A DNA stretch of 64,000 nt from positions 23,000,879-23,064,878 of the forward strand of contig WARS01000029.1 of NCBI GenBank assembly GCA_008933995.1, read 5' to 3'. Positions 11,071-23,600 of this stretch are shown here, piece after piece; the stretch's first letter is position 1; each line of letters starts with the position of its first letter. The notes under the pieces were generated by a model. That model saw only the letters and a program-made list of their open reading frames with translations, had not been told where the DNA came from and made no database searches. The translations under genes were made by a program, and so were the position numbers. The DNA is from Datnioides undecimradiatus. Taxonomy: Eukaryota; Chordata; Actinopteri; Lobotiformes; Datnioididae.

Positions 11071-14000
11071 GTTGTCAGTCTCAGGTGCTCAGGTGACACA
11101 CGTGCCCACTTTCTATCCCTGCAGAGATGCACTGAACGCTGGACAAGTCCAGGTTGCGGAGGCCTGTGGTTCTGTGGTTGCATCTCATGCTAAGCTCACG
11201 TATATCACTGCCATACACTTTGTAAGCTCCCGCTCCAAATCCTGCGTTCTGAGTCCGGACCCGCCAGGATCCGCCAAACACGGAGCGGCGATTTGACAGC
11301 GCAGCACAGAAATCAGATCCTCCAAACAGGACCTGTTGTTATTAGAGTCTAATGAGGTTTGCAAACCACGTGTTGCAGCGTCTGTTTACACGCATCATGC
11401 CAAGGATTGCATCTGCACGGTCGGATCGACCGGACGAGACGTTGATATCTTAATACGTGCTGCAGACTGAGAAGACGTGTCGGCTTTTCCAGCGGCTTCA
11501 CACGAGGCTGTATGTAAACACCCTTTGGTGCACGTTGTTCAAAAAGCCCATTTTGCTGTGTGTAAACACTGTTTTAGGCTAAACATGTGTTTTCATGTGT
11601 AGCCTCCTTAATGTCACAACAACAGGAGTAAAGGTTCAGATCAGCGTAGGAGAGCGTAAAGGAAGTAACCCGCAGAGTTTCTCAGTTGTTGTGGTACAAG
11701 TAAAGTTGTATGTTAATGAGAAATGTGATGAATTTGAGGTTAAATATAGTCACATGTAAACATCCCCAGCAGTAGGAGGTTATCTGGCCTCGGCCTGGTA
11801 TCAGCTGTGGGGGCTTAGGTCATTCTGGAGTTGTGATTTCAATACCATTTGCCTAATCTCAGAACAAGATGGCTCCGTGTGATTGCCGGCGTGTCAGGGA
11901 AGTAGCGGACTTGATGGATGTGGGTCCGAAAAGACGGGCTGATAACGGCGGCCTGTGACGTACGCGAGCGAGACCGCGCCTCAGCCCAGATGTGACGTCG
12001 CCCTGCGTCTCGTATCGCCGACGGTGATGAGGCGGGGCGCTGCGTCTGCTCCGGTTCAAGGCCTCCCTCTGGTCAACGCCAGAGCGAGAGCGCTCCTCGT
12101 CTGATTTTTCAGGCTCGGACATTCTTCTCTGGCAGCTGCGCGAGCATGTTGTGGAACAGAGCTGAGAACCTCTTAAGCTGGTAATGAGCTGGAAAAGCCA
12201 GCTCTGTAGTGGGGAGGACTGGAACCTGCAGCTTCTCCAGAGCGCTCAGTGCTCACTGACATCAGGTCAAACTGTGTGAGAACCCACCGTCTGCTGGCAG
12301 AGCTGCAGTGGTTCATCCAGAGAGATCGGTTGCCTCAGATGTTCAATATTTAACTTTAAAATCAGTTTTTATTCAAACTTGACACATAAACTGTGAGATT
12401 GCAGCTTTGCATGTGTGTGCGATGCAGAAAGTGTGTGTTTCGTGTGTGTATACCTGTGCCCGCGTGCGTCTGTGTGTGGAACCCCGGGGTTAATGGCATT
12501 AGCAGGCAGCGATTGGAGCTGATGGCTCTCCGCAGCCGTAATAGCGGCTCCATTAAGTGTTTACTGTGAGCCATTCCACATGTCAGCTGTAGTCAAGCGG
12601 CCAGAGACGGAGGAGCGTGGAGCCTGGGACTCTGGGAGGGAGGCGAGACCCAGGGGAGGGAGGGGGGGAGAAGGGTGGGCGGATGATGGAGGGGTCAGCT
12701 GGCGGCAGAGAGGGGAGGTCCAGATAAGTCGTCGCTGAAGCTGTGGCTTCGCTTTATTCAGAAAACATCCACCTTCTGACTCAGAGCATCTTCATATATC
12801 TGTTTGTTTATTCAGAGATGCCTCTGTAACAGCAGCCGGGCCGAGCTGATAGCAGTATTGCTGGCTGTTTCACTCACACAGGAGCGTGCGTTAGTCATAA
12901 GCAATAAAGAGCTGCGCGCCCGAAGCGGCGTGTCTGCAGCGGTGAGAGTGCACCGCGTGACCTGCACAGGAGGACTCTGAGTCAGCAGGCCGCCTCCGGT
13001 CCGTACCGGGGATTTTCCCGCAGACTCGCAGCTCGGGTCGCGCTCTTATCGCCGCTCGATCTGACTCGGGCGTATGGAAAGGATTGAACACAATACACTT
13101 TGCGAAAAAGAAAAAGAAGTGGCAGCGACCGCAGCTGAGTGCAGCAGCCACGACAACGCCGGCTGTGTTAAAACGACTGCTCTCTCCAGAAATGTGCGTT
13201 GAATCTGTGAACAGTTGATGGGATATCATCATCATCATTTCATCACATTTAAAATCCTAATTTAAACCATTAACCTGCACTTTATAACACTTTTAAGTTG
13301 CTTCTGACTTGTTTCATGGTCTCTTTTAGCATCAAAGGACCAGGTTTGAAAATCGTGTTGCTGCCGTTTTGCAGATCAAGTAAATCATAAAACAATTAAA
13401 GTTATTAAATCAGACGTTTTGCAGCACTTACAGATGAAAAGACACGAGCTAAATGACAGTGAACACACTCGGGTCCAGTCCTATATCATGATGAATATGT
13501 GTAATTTCAGTGCTTTTGTGATGTTTTACACTTTATTAAAGCTTTTGCAAACAGTTCACGCAGTGTTTTGGTGAAAGGAGCATGTGGGAATGTGTGTGTG
13601 TTCAGTCTCTGAACAACACGCACCGTTTGAACTTTGCCCACCAGGTTTCCCCCTGTGTGCGTGCCAGAATATAACTCAGGTGAAGGCGGTCGTGGGTGGC
13701 TGCAGGGGTCGGCCTCTGTCTCTTAGCCCGAGTCGCAGTGCGGAGTGTGTGATGGGGGTCATCCTGTGGCCATGTGAACAGGAAGGTGCGGGACTCAGAG
13801 CGAAGGGCCGAAGCCCTGAGCTGTTTATCAGATAGCTAATGAAGCAGAGCGGTCCTGAGGGAGGGGAGGAGGGGCGGCAGAGGGGAAAGGGGGCTAAAGG
13901 TAAGAAAGGGGGAATGGGAAAGACGGGGTGGGCTGTTTGAGATCGAGAAACAGAGTTAAATGTGGGAATAGCTGCGGTGAAGCTAGCGTTTCAGCTGTTA

Positions 14001-15509
14001 TCGCTGAACTGGGGCGAGAGGAGCCAACCGCAGTCTCCCCTGATTTCACCGAGACGTGTTATTTATCACATGTCCCGGGTAAAAGGCAGCGGAGGCCGCG
14101 TCACTCAGCTCCTGCCGTAAACATTTTCTCTGGCCGAGAGAGAAGCCGAGCCGCGTTCCCAGCTCCCGTCATCGCAGCCGTCCAGTTTAGATCAGGCCTC
14201 GCATTCGTCAGCGTGGGGGGGGGGGGGCAAAGAGTCTGCTTCATTACACGTTCAAATAATCAGCCAGTCAGACGATCAAAACGGCGCCGCAGAGTGGACG
14301 TCAGCCTCCGATCCTCCACCGTTTCCACTGCAAGCTGGCCGACATCGCCTCCGATTAGATTCTCTAAACTGCATCTGTGGCCTGTGTTGTTGGTGTGATA
14401 CGTCAGTCTGCAACCTGAAGTGATGAATTATCTTTGGATTTCATTGTTTGATGCGGAAAACGTCAATAAAACTGCTTAAAAGAGATCATCTGGCAAAAGT
14501 TTACCTTTTAGAGACCGTAATGTCAGATTATATCACCTGAAAATGTAAAACTCAGATTATTATTCAGTTAGAAACGCTCCGTCACAGGCAAAGAATAAGG
14601 CCACAGACCGGGCCTCTTTGAGGAGTGTCCTGACAGAGAGACGATTAATTTAATTCTCCCGTCGGCTCAACGAAAAATGTGGAAACAATGGGAAAAACGC
14701 CGATTCTGATGAAGTCGGTGTTTGTGGAAACGTGAACGTGCTTGGATTCGTTTGTCCGGCTGTCAGTCACACACCAGAGGCGCTTTTATTGGCTCACGTG
14801 GCAGATTGAGAATCTGGTGTGTTCGTCAGGGGCCGGGGGAGGAGGCGGGAGGTGAGAGGTCAGGCTCAGGGGAGCCATCAGCGCTGAGCGGTCAGGTGAC
14901 CCTGAACGATCCTGAGATGGGACGGCCTCGCCTCCCCGAGGAGGAGCATTCCTTCACTCCCGGTGTGTGTGTGTGTGCAAGTGTGTGTCAGAGCAGACTC
15001 AGTACACGCTGGTGTCACAGCGTGTCCCTTTGGGGTGAGATAAGCTGATTGGTTGCATCGTCTTTGCAGCATCAGCCCGCCACCATGAAGCCCCTGAACC
15101 TGCAGTGCAGTGGTTTTGTCTCCCCCTCTTGGCAGCGTGGGTAACTACACCGCCAACATGCTGATGACATCACACACTCCGCCATAGTGCTGCTTGCTCA
15201 ACGCGCTCAGTTGCTTTCCTCTTCACTGTGGATGAAGCTTTAGGTGTAACGAGCGCATTCCTGCTCCCCAGAGGACGAACCATTCCCGTCCCCATCATCT
15301 TCCCTTTAGCATCACCAGCAGCGTGTCTGACGGCCGTGTTTGCATCACTTTGTTTTTCTCTGTGGGTTGTAATGAACGTCGAAGCTGCTAAAGACACACG
15401 TGTCAGCGCTGCTGCTGAGTGAATACAGAATCTGCTAAATGTGCAGAGAGACCGCCGGCCTCCGCTCCGTCCAACTGTATCACATAAAACATCCTGATGG
15501 GGCTAGATG

Positions 15510-15513
<4 letters not shown>

Positions 15514-15543
<30 letters not shown>
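15514..15543. repeat. (CA)n microsatellite
   Basis: 30-nt perfect CA alternation. Confidence 0.96.
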
Positions 15544-15546
<3 letters not shown>

Positions 15547-15929
15547 CACCATTCAATACAAATCCAAGTAGAGCACATAAACGGCGCTGATGTGCTCCTC
15601 GGAGAGCGAGACAGGCAAAGTGATTAAGTCACCTCAGCGGAGGCCGTAGAGGAAACCAGCTCCACACCTCTCGGCCTCGCCGCAGTGTGCGCGGCCTGGA
15701 CGCGCTCACAGTCGGCCTGAGCAGCGTGGTTTAAATGTCGCTGCGCACGTAGTTTCACGAGGTCGGTTCGAGGAGTCATGTGACTGTTTTCAGACGCGCA
15801 GATCTACTTAAAGACAAGCGCAGCTTACACGAAAGAGCTGAAATCAATCAGTTCAATCAGAATCAAACGAATCTGAGTAATTTCCACTTTTACTGCTTTA
15901 CCAGATCTAATGTGCACATGTGAGCTGCG

Positions 15930-15930
<1 letters not shown>

Positions 15931-15972
<42 letters not shown>
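15931..15972. repeat. (GTCT)n tetranucleotide array
   Basis: About ten and a half perfect GTCT units, likely polymorphic. Confidence 0.97.
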
Positions 15973-16592
15973 GGCTTTGTTTGTCCGTCTGTCCCCCCGG
16001 CTAGTCTCTTCTAATCAGGCTAGACGTGCCAGAGGTCAGCAGCTCTGACCCGCTGGCTCTGGTTCACCATAAATATTATGGAACCACGCACAGACGCCCT
16101 CGCTGCCTGTTTAATATAGTGCGGGGTCCATTAAGGGACCCAGACTATCAGCTTTCACTGGGGTATATAGGCTAATAATAATGCTGCCTGTGCTGGAAAC
16201 AGTGAGCGCGGGTCAGAGCTGGATGTTGTTGCACTTTTAATTCTGAGCGTTAACTTTTCGCCCGCTGCATGGTGTCGCTTTAAGCCGCCGCGCCATGCCG
16301 CAGCACGTGTGCGTGTCTGTTTTCGCGTGCTTTCGAGGCCACGTGTGCGTTTTTGTGTGTGCCAGCAGCACAGCGGGGGCCTGTGGGAGTGCTCTGTCCT
16401 CCTTTCCCACGGTATTTGTCCCATGAGCCCCATGCAGTGACGTCAGGACAGAGGTACGGGCTCAGAGGTCGCAGGTTCACTTCCTGTCTGTCAGGACCAA
16501 CTTGGGCAGCGTCCAGTGCAGAGCGCTGAACTGTCTTTATGATCTTTCAGTGGTTTAACCTCCCTGTCTCTCTCTGTCTCTGTGTCTTTCAG

Positions 16593-16711
16593 GCCATGTG
16601 GCTGATGCTGCAACAGGAGGAGCCAGAGGATTTCATCATAGCGACGGGGGAGGTGCACAGTGTGCGGGAGTTTGTGGAGAGGGCCTTCAAACATGTGGGG
16701 AAGACCATTGT
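16593..16711 (+). CDS. gmds: gmds coding exon (fourth from last): GDP-mannose 4,6-dehydratase
   Basis: The 119-nt exon encodes [14 protein letters not shown], then [13 protein letters not shown], and ends in GKTIV. This is the conserved C-terminal half of vertebrate GDP-D-mannose 4,6-dehydratase (EC 4.2.1.47). The family is a cytosolic, NADP-dependent short-chain dehydrogenase/reductase that turns GDP-mannose into GDP-4-keto-6-deoxymannose, the first step of de novo GDP-fucose synthesis. The catalytic Thr/Glu/Tyr/Lys residues and the nucleotide-binding GxxGxxG lie in upstream exons outside the window. The [11 protein letters not shown] segment belongs to the substrate-binding part of the fold. 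The exon starts in phase 0 after a pyrimidine-rich ctttcag acceptor. It ends after the second base of a Val codon at a gtgagt donor, and that codon is completed by the next exon. Identity is certain from the peptide; the exact paralogue history is not. Confidence 0.97.
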
Positions 16712-17429
16712 GTGAGTGCACGCACAAGGACAGACGCACAATCCTGTTTCACACATGCATTTCCACAAACGTTCCCACGTCTGCGTCAAGCCCCTGTTCC
16801 ACAGAGTGTGCGCTCAGACGCTCAGTGCACAGACTGTTAGGTTATCACTGCCTTGAATGGTTCAACTTGTCAGGTGCAACAGACACCAGAGCAATCATCA
16901 GACTGTCAGCTACAGCCGCTTTCAGCTCTTTATCCTGCAAAGCATCTTAAATATAAACGGAAATATGAGTCTAAATAGAAACAAGTCACAACTCACCGTC
17001 TGACGTTCACTTCGCCCAGCTCTACAAAACGGACAGCAGAGCTCGATATTCTATGTAACGACTAATAAACTGTTGGGAAAGTGTTTTCTCGGACTAAGAA
17101 GAAGCAAAATGCTGCAAATAATAAAGCAAACAGTGATAAAATGCTGATGCATCCTGGGAAACGGCTGAGGGCAACTCTCCCTCCTTCAAGTTATTTTACT
17201 CGATGCTGTTTTCCACCCGCGCCGCCTCGCCAACGTTGCAGCTCTGACTGTTTCGGTTCTGTCATGTTTGAATGGAGCCATCATGGAACACTTATGGGTG
17301 GATGAAACAGGAAACGTGAGGCCGCACCGTTGAAACTTCCCACCCCGTGCTCGCATCTCGTTCCCCTCCTCCGTCTCACCTCTCATTCACCTCCCGCTTG
17401 TGTCCTGGAGGATGCTGACATGTTGCTGA

Positions 17430-17486
<57 letters not shown>

Positions 17487-17661
17487 ATCGCTGCTGTGTT
17501 GGGGCGGTGGAGACAGGTGACATGTTTTGTCTGCGTGAGACGTTAAAGAAACAAACTGCACAAGAAACAATCAGGGAGACAGAGGGAGAGGGACGGACAG
17601 CTGAGCCGCCCGGCAGCTGTGGGAGAAGGCTGCTTCGTGCTAACACTCGTGTCTCTTCCAG
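16712..17661 (+). other. gmds: gmds intron, 950 nt
   Basis: The intron is bounded by gtgagt and cttccag. Its main feature is a 53-nt (TG)n run at 17432-17484, about 180 nt before the acceptor. UG repeats of this kind bind TDP-43 and CELF proteins in transcripts. Nothing in it looks coding. Confidence 0.9.
17432..17484. repeat. (TG)n microsatellite inside a short gmds intron
   Basis: 53-nt perfect TG alternation, 178 nt upstream of a gmds acceptor. Confidence 0.97.
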
Positions 17662-17758
17662 GTGGGAGGGGAAGGATGAGAAGGAGATCGGCCGTTGCAA
17701 GGAGACGGGGGTGGTACACGTGAGGGTGGACCCCAAATACTTCCGTCCTACTGAAGTG
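17662..17758 (+). CDS. gmds: gmds coding exon (third from last): GDP-mannose 4,6-dehydratase
   Basis: The 97-nt exon completes the Val codon left open by the previous exon and continues [16 protein letters not shown], then [15 protein letters not shown]. The RPTEV motif is a hallmark of the family; its Arg lies in the GDP-sugar binding region of GMD structures. The exon follows cttccag and stops at a canonical gtaagt donor in phase 0. Together with the next in-frame exon it reads RPTEV-DYLQGD without interruption, which supports both splice calls. Confidence 0.97.
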
Positions 17759-18324
17759 GTAAGTCAGGGTCCTCCCTTTGTTTGTGTGTTTGTTGTTTAT
17801 CCTTGTTTATAGATGACACAAACTCATATTCTCTATTATATATTGTTTACCTCAGCGTAGCCTTGGCATGAGTGGCGCCACCGCTAAGCCGCCTTTGAAT
17901 GCGCGCCAACGTCAGCTGCATCAGCCGTTGTATTATCTATTTATACATGGCTCAAGATCATTTAGTTGAATGTCCTCCTTTGTTCTGACGTGACGCAGCC
18001 TGACAGTGGGAGCCCTGCCGGTTTAAGGTGCATGCCGTACAACCACAAGCTATGCTGCCATATCAAATAAAGGCAGAGATACTGTAGAACATCTTCACAG
18101 AGCCTATAAATCCCTGTATCGGATGACGACAGTGTGTTGCAGTATGAAATGCTTCTGGTAAGTTGCTGTTAAGGAAAGCAGCAATCTGAGCACCTCTGCA
18201 GAGTCGTGCACGCGCGCCATCGCTGCACAACGATAGGACCATGCTGCTAGTTTTGCACGTTTGGGTTAGGGGTACGTTTGCATTCACTTCTGTTTGCATC
18301 CTCCTAGCTTACGTCTGCAGAGCG

Positions 18325-18345
18325 CAGCTGCAGCTGCAGCTGCAG
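18325..18345. repeat. (GCAGCT)n short tandem repeat
   Basis: Three and a half GCAGCT units, each a PvuII/PstI-type palindrome. Confidence 0.9.
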
Positions 18346-19753
18346 GAAAGTTGCTCAGCCATTATATATGTCGTTCATCCAGTTCTATATAATTCACGAC
18401 AAAGCCCTGCACATATTTCCTGCTCCATACACCTGACCTCAACATGAATGTAACATAATTTCTCTGCATGTATCTGATTCCCGGTCATTGTGTCTGGGAC
18501 CGTACACTTATCAGCCCTAACGGGTCCAGTTGACAGCCTCGGGCTGCTTATTGTATGCTTTTAAACAGCTGGAAACAAGCCAGCAAGGCTTTTTAAGAGT
18601 AATGTAGGCTGCATCCTGCCCGTCGGTGTTGAATGGGAGCTCGTATTCGGGCAAATAACAACGAAAAGCTTTGTTTTGTTTTTTAAAGCAAGGGCGCGCT
18701 CCGGGTTGATTTGTTTTGCAATGTCAGCATCTTTTTTTCCGTGAAGCATCCAAACCAAGAAATGAGCCTTCATGCCCCTCCATCTCTCCGTAGGTGTGAA
18801 GTGTCTCTTTCTCTCAGCGCTGTGGCCCCGGGGGTATTGTGGCTGCTCCCCGGGGGAGGGTGTAGGGTTACCCAGGGGTGTCGTGGCTGAGATTAACTGT
18901 CAGGTTCTCAGTTTAAAGCCAGGAGCGCCCCTCTGCTGAGCTTTGCCCCGGCGAGATTAGAGCTGAGATCCAGTTGAGTGATGGCGCAGGATTAGCGAGG
19001 AGGCCCCGCTGACTGACTGCTGAAGCGATGGAAGCAGCGGTCACACACCTGGGCCTGTATTCTCTCTGACTGTTGGCTCAATCACTCGAGGTCTTAACCC
19101 TGAATCCACACTGAGAGATACTCCTGACACTATTCAGACCAACACAGAAACAGGTCGCTATCGACAAACAGTGAATATACCCTGTGGAGTCTGCCCAGTG
19201 TGTTGACACGTGATGTGAATAGAAAGAAGCTAAAGAGACGACCAGCTCCATAAATAAAGCTAAAACTATCAGTGAGGTTTGAAAATCCGTCCAAAGCGAC
19301 ACGAAATAGTTTCCACCAAGGTTTTTTGGTGAATTCAGTGCATCAGCCCTTTGATAAACCCACCCTGACTGAGGCATTGATGTGTTTTTCTATTATTTAG
19401 AGGTTGTTATTGAATATTTTGCTTCTTGTGTTCAAACTAAGACGGATGCATAAAGTAAAATGAAGCTTCATGCACAGTCACCACTGAGTCGTGGGTCCTG
19501 AAGCGCACACACCGCCACAAATTACAACTTCTGAAGGTGCAGCTCAGCTCCGCAGCAGCCTGAGTGGTTTTTTGTTTTTTTTCCAGTCTGAGGTTAAACC
19601 CAGCCTGCATTTTAAATCCCATCCCCAGTCTAACTCTTCTTTTCTACGTTGTTATTCTATTTTCGACTATGCCATTCTCTTGGCTTCCCCGCATGTGACG
19701 TTGCATTCACTATTGCATTGTTTCAGTGCAAGTTGTACTAAATAGGTCATAGC

Positions 19754-19754
<1 letters not shown>

Positions 19755-19789
<35 letters not shown>
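19755..19789. repeat. (GT)n microsatellite
   Basis: 35-nt perfect GT alternation. Confidence 0.97.
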
Positions 19790-19791
<2 letters not shown>

Positions 19792-20455
19792 CGTGTGTTG
19801 CATTGCATTATGTTGTGAAAGTGCCTCTGTCTTAGTCTGCCTAGTCATTGTACAGGCTCTTGGCTCAGCTTCCTGAAATGTCATCAGTGTCCAGGTTAGC
19901 AGTGTTTATGTGGTCATTAGCATTTAGAAAAGATTCAGTTAGGATGGAAGTAAGTATACAGTCCAGCGTCACCCTCTTATAAACACCAGCTTTACCGAGA
20001 TCATCAATGAAACAGATGCAACCGTACGTCAAAGCAGCGCCGCTGCTGCTGCAGATGGATGACAGGCTGAGTACAAAGGCCGTCAGCCCCGCGAACCTTA
20101 AGGCTCAGTGTGAGTTATGAGGCAAACTGCCACTGAGGACTGACTCAAGCTGACGGATGTGGTTCAGACGTTGTTCCCTGGAACAGTGCGACAGGAGCCG
20201 TACCACAGGAGGCTCGAACCGCCCCGTTTGTTTAGTGTTTACAGTCGGTGGGTTTGCTCTGCGCCGTTTCTACTTTCCCGAGCAGACGTGAAGGTTGCGG
20301 GGAGAAGGAGGCAGTTCCTCTGCTCTGCCTCTGTGCTCGGGCTTAAAGGAGACTGAAGAGTGTTTAACCTCTGACCCCTTCAGACAGGAAGTGACTGACA
20401 CCGGGCTCCCAGCTCAGCACTGTGGCTCTCCTGAAGTGGAAATACCTGTCATCAA

Positions 20456-20456
20456 G

Positions 20457-20499
<43 letters not shown>

Positions 20500-20577
20500 A
20501 CTGAGATTTCAGCTGAGTCAGACTGTTTTGTTGTTTAGGTGCAAGAAGATCTGGATCCGTGTGGGGCCTGTGTGCAG

Positions 20578-20608
<31 letters not shown>
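20456..20608. repeat. two (TG)n microsatellites
   Basis: TG runs at 20456-20498 and 20579-20608 separated by about 80 nt of unique sequence. Confidence 0.95.
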
Positions 20609-20612
<4 letters not shown>

Positions 20613-23600
20613 GAGCGAGTCCTCGGGCTGTGTGCTAATATACATGTAATTCATCATTATCCCTGTCAGTGTGTGTGTGTGTCTGACATGAGCTCGTTTA
20701 TCTCCCCCAACCCCTTGGGACAGGGGCAAGCAGCCGGGGAGGGGTTAAATGTTTAGGTGTGCGTCACACGTGGTGCGAGTGTGTGCGTCTCTTTGTGCAC
20801 TTTGTGTATGTTTGAGATAAAGGGGGGGCTGCACAGGCGATGGCGAGCTTGTCTGCGGTCACGGGAGCTGTTTACTGGGTTTGTAAAAGAAGGAAAACCA
20901 AATAAAGCCGCCGCCATTATCCGCTGACAGCCACATGTGAAAGCGAAAGACGTGCGGTCTGAAGCCGTCAGGGTTGTTTTGAATAAAGCTACAGGTGAGT
21001 CTCAAACAGATCCAACTGTCATGGCTGCTGTTTGTTTCCATTGTATCGACTTCGCAGAGCTGTCAGTCACATTTGTCAGCCCGTGGGTTTCTGCCAGCGC
21101 TGAGGTTTGGCTCAGGTGAGAGGCCGCTGCCCGAGCCTTCGCATAGGTGTGTCACGGCACATTACGCTCTAATGCTTCTGATTAGTTTTGGTTACCAGAC
21201 GATACACACTACGGTGGTCATGGTTTTCTTATACTGTGGTTAGAGGGTTTCCTCTGTCGGGTCCTCACAGTTTAGACCTGAGCGCTGATCGCTCTCTTCA
21301 CGGCACGGTTTCAAGATAAGACGCCAAGCACAGACGATGATTGTTGACGCTACAGCAATTTAATATTGCACAGTAAACGATCAAAGGTCAAAATAACTAC
21401 GTTTTCTCTCCCTGGTTTGGCCTTTTGTCTTTAATCCTCTGCATCCCTGCAAAGACACAAGTGTCTAACCATATTCCTCCATTTAGACCCACAGACTAGC
21501 GCTGCATGCTAACTCATGCTCATCTCCCTTAACTCAACTACCCTGAGGACTTACCCCAGCCACGGATGGTCTCTAGCACCACACTGTTACCCTTAGTCAT
21601 CTCGTACAGCTCGTACTATCAGCTCAAAAGTTACTTTCTCTGGTAACTAATTACTTTTATACACAGTAAGTTCATGGTAAGTCCGCGGGAACACTGGGAC
21701 GTACTCTCCATCATGGTTCCTTTTGCTTTTGGCCAAGTACCCTGACCCTCATTGCCGTGACTCAGCTCAGGTTGATGACGTTCATGCTGATTGTTCATAA
21801 TCATCAAAGAGTTGCTTTCAAAGGGAAAATCATCCATTCCAACATTATTAAATGTTTAGTCACTGTAGTTTACACGTTGTTTTAACTAGTCATGAATTCC
21901 CCTTCGCTGGGTCTGAGCACAGTAAATGTGAACTTGCAGGCACTCTGAATGTTTTAACGCAAAGTCTCTAAAAGAGTTTTGATACAGAAATGTTCTTTTA
22001 AATGTCTTTCTACTTACTAGCTTACGTAACATATCCAATACAGCAGTTTGTCGCCCTAGATTATACAAATGAATGTAAAGTACACGATGAACCGATTGGA
22101 GGAATGCCAGCAGCTTGTGTCGTGTGATTGATCGAACACGCAGGAGGTTTTTCATTTCTTAACTTCAAGCTGAAATATTTATTGCACATCCCAATTTGTC
22201 TCAGTCGGCACTGACTGTTCATATAGACCGAGTTAGTGTGTGCACGGATTTGCACTTGTGCGTGTCTGTGCTAATGCAGCCCGGCTGTCATACTTCCAAG
22301 TTCACGTGTCGCCCGGGGGCACAAACTGCTGCAGGTTGACTGACTGCTCTGCGGTTTTTGTCCAACCTCTCATGCAGAGGGGGAGGAGAAGCGGTGATAA
22401 ATGGGAAGTTGTCTCTCAATCTGTCTTTATCTCTCTCTGTCCCATCACTGCTCACATAACTCTTCCACTGCCGTTTGCCCTTTTGCACCTAACAACTGTG
22501 ATTCAGTCTCGGTGACGCAACGAGCATTGGTGGGCAACACAGGAATGCCCTTCCAGGCGAGATTATCCTCCTGTACACAACAGTTGCCCCCTTTATTAGC
22601 AGCTGCCTACTCATTCTGCTGCAGAGACCATCCTGTCATCACACAGCAGGGATTATTGTTGAAATCATTGCGCGACTACGACGAACATCCCTCTTGATTT
22701 GGTCTCGTTTTATTGAAACTGCATCAAATCGTTAGTTAGTTAGAAGTGATGTTTTGTGCAGTTTTGTTGTGGCAACAGCAAGCTCCCAGCTACCAGTTTT
22801 AGCAAAGTAGCTCCTCAGTGTTCCACACTACCTTTATCAATAACATCTCAAAGTCATTCCTGCATATTGGCAGATTGGAGAGATTTCCATACGAGCTATC
22901 AACGCCTTGGCAGCCGTGAGGCGGGCTAGCCAGCGGCACCTCTGCTCGGGTTGCAAGGTGGAGCTGTTTATTTTGATTTCATCGCTTTCCATCTATAATC
23001 TCTCGTAATTAATCAAATCATTTTACAGTTGAAGAGTTGTCTGAAAGTGGCAGCAAATGCACGTCTTGAGTTCCCACAGCGACATCGTCAAACGTGAACC
23101 CCAGAAGCGGCGAGTGTTTGTCACTTGGGCTCGATGTGCAGAGATTAATCGAACGTCATAAGTGCTGCTGTGTAATTTTCCGCCAGTCAATCAATCAACT
23201 AATAATATCAGCTGCAGATCAGGATCATCACGGCAGTTTAGCGTGGAATGAGTGGAAGGCTGTTCATCTCTGCCGTGTTTTGATTGACAGAGAGGAATCA
23301 CCATCAGAGGTTCCCATGTATCAAGAGCTACAAATGTAAATTAGGCTTTGTCAGAGACGCGTACAAACATTCCCTGCAGTGCATTCATGTACCATCAACA
23401 CATCACTGATCGCCCTTTTGTTTTTTAACATGCAAGTTTATTCTTGCGCGGCACAAACAAGTGTGAAAGGCGGGAGTGTTACAGCGCATACCACCGCGGC
23501 TGCACGGGCCCGTGTGACTCAACATGTGTGGACTGTGCGCTGCATAGACATAAACAAGTACAGCTAAAGTACACAGTTGGTCATATCAGGTTAGGGTTTA

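Larger units (their letters stand above)
1..16592 (+). other. gmds: gmds intron (3' part; upstream exons outside the window)
   Basis: The stretch ends at the acceptor ctttcag in front of the first recognisable gmds exon. I searched by eye for the preceding exon of the family (the part ending in a KRDWGHAKDYVE-like peptide) and did not find it, so this is read as intron. It holds many (CA)n/(GT)n arrays, a (GTCT)n array, G-rich blocks near 9.0, 12.65 and 13.87 kb, an A/T-rich block at about 10.08-10.36 kb and CpG-rich patches at about 11.88-12.07 and 12.91-13.07 kb. Open frames here are short or pass through simple repeats, and none looks like a known protein. A small non-coding RNA or distant exon could still be hidden. 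Confidence 0.75.

Noticed and set aside
10639..11193. 184-codon open frame on the + strand
   Set aside because: It is kept open only by passing through a GC-rich minisatellite and GT and CA arrays (CVCVCV and THTHTH runs).
13928..14398. 156-codon open frame on the + strand in CpG-rich DNA
   Set aside because: GC-rich DNA has few stop codons. The frame crosses a G13 run whose length is uncertain, and it matches no family.
20200..20225. tRNA-like GGCTCGAACC box
   Set aside because: There is no matching A box or foldable cloverleaf upstream.
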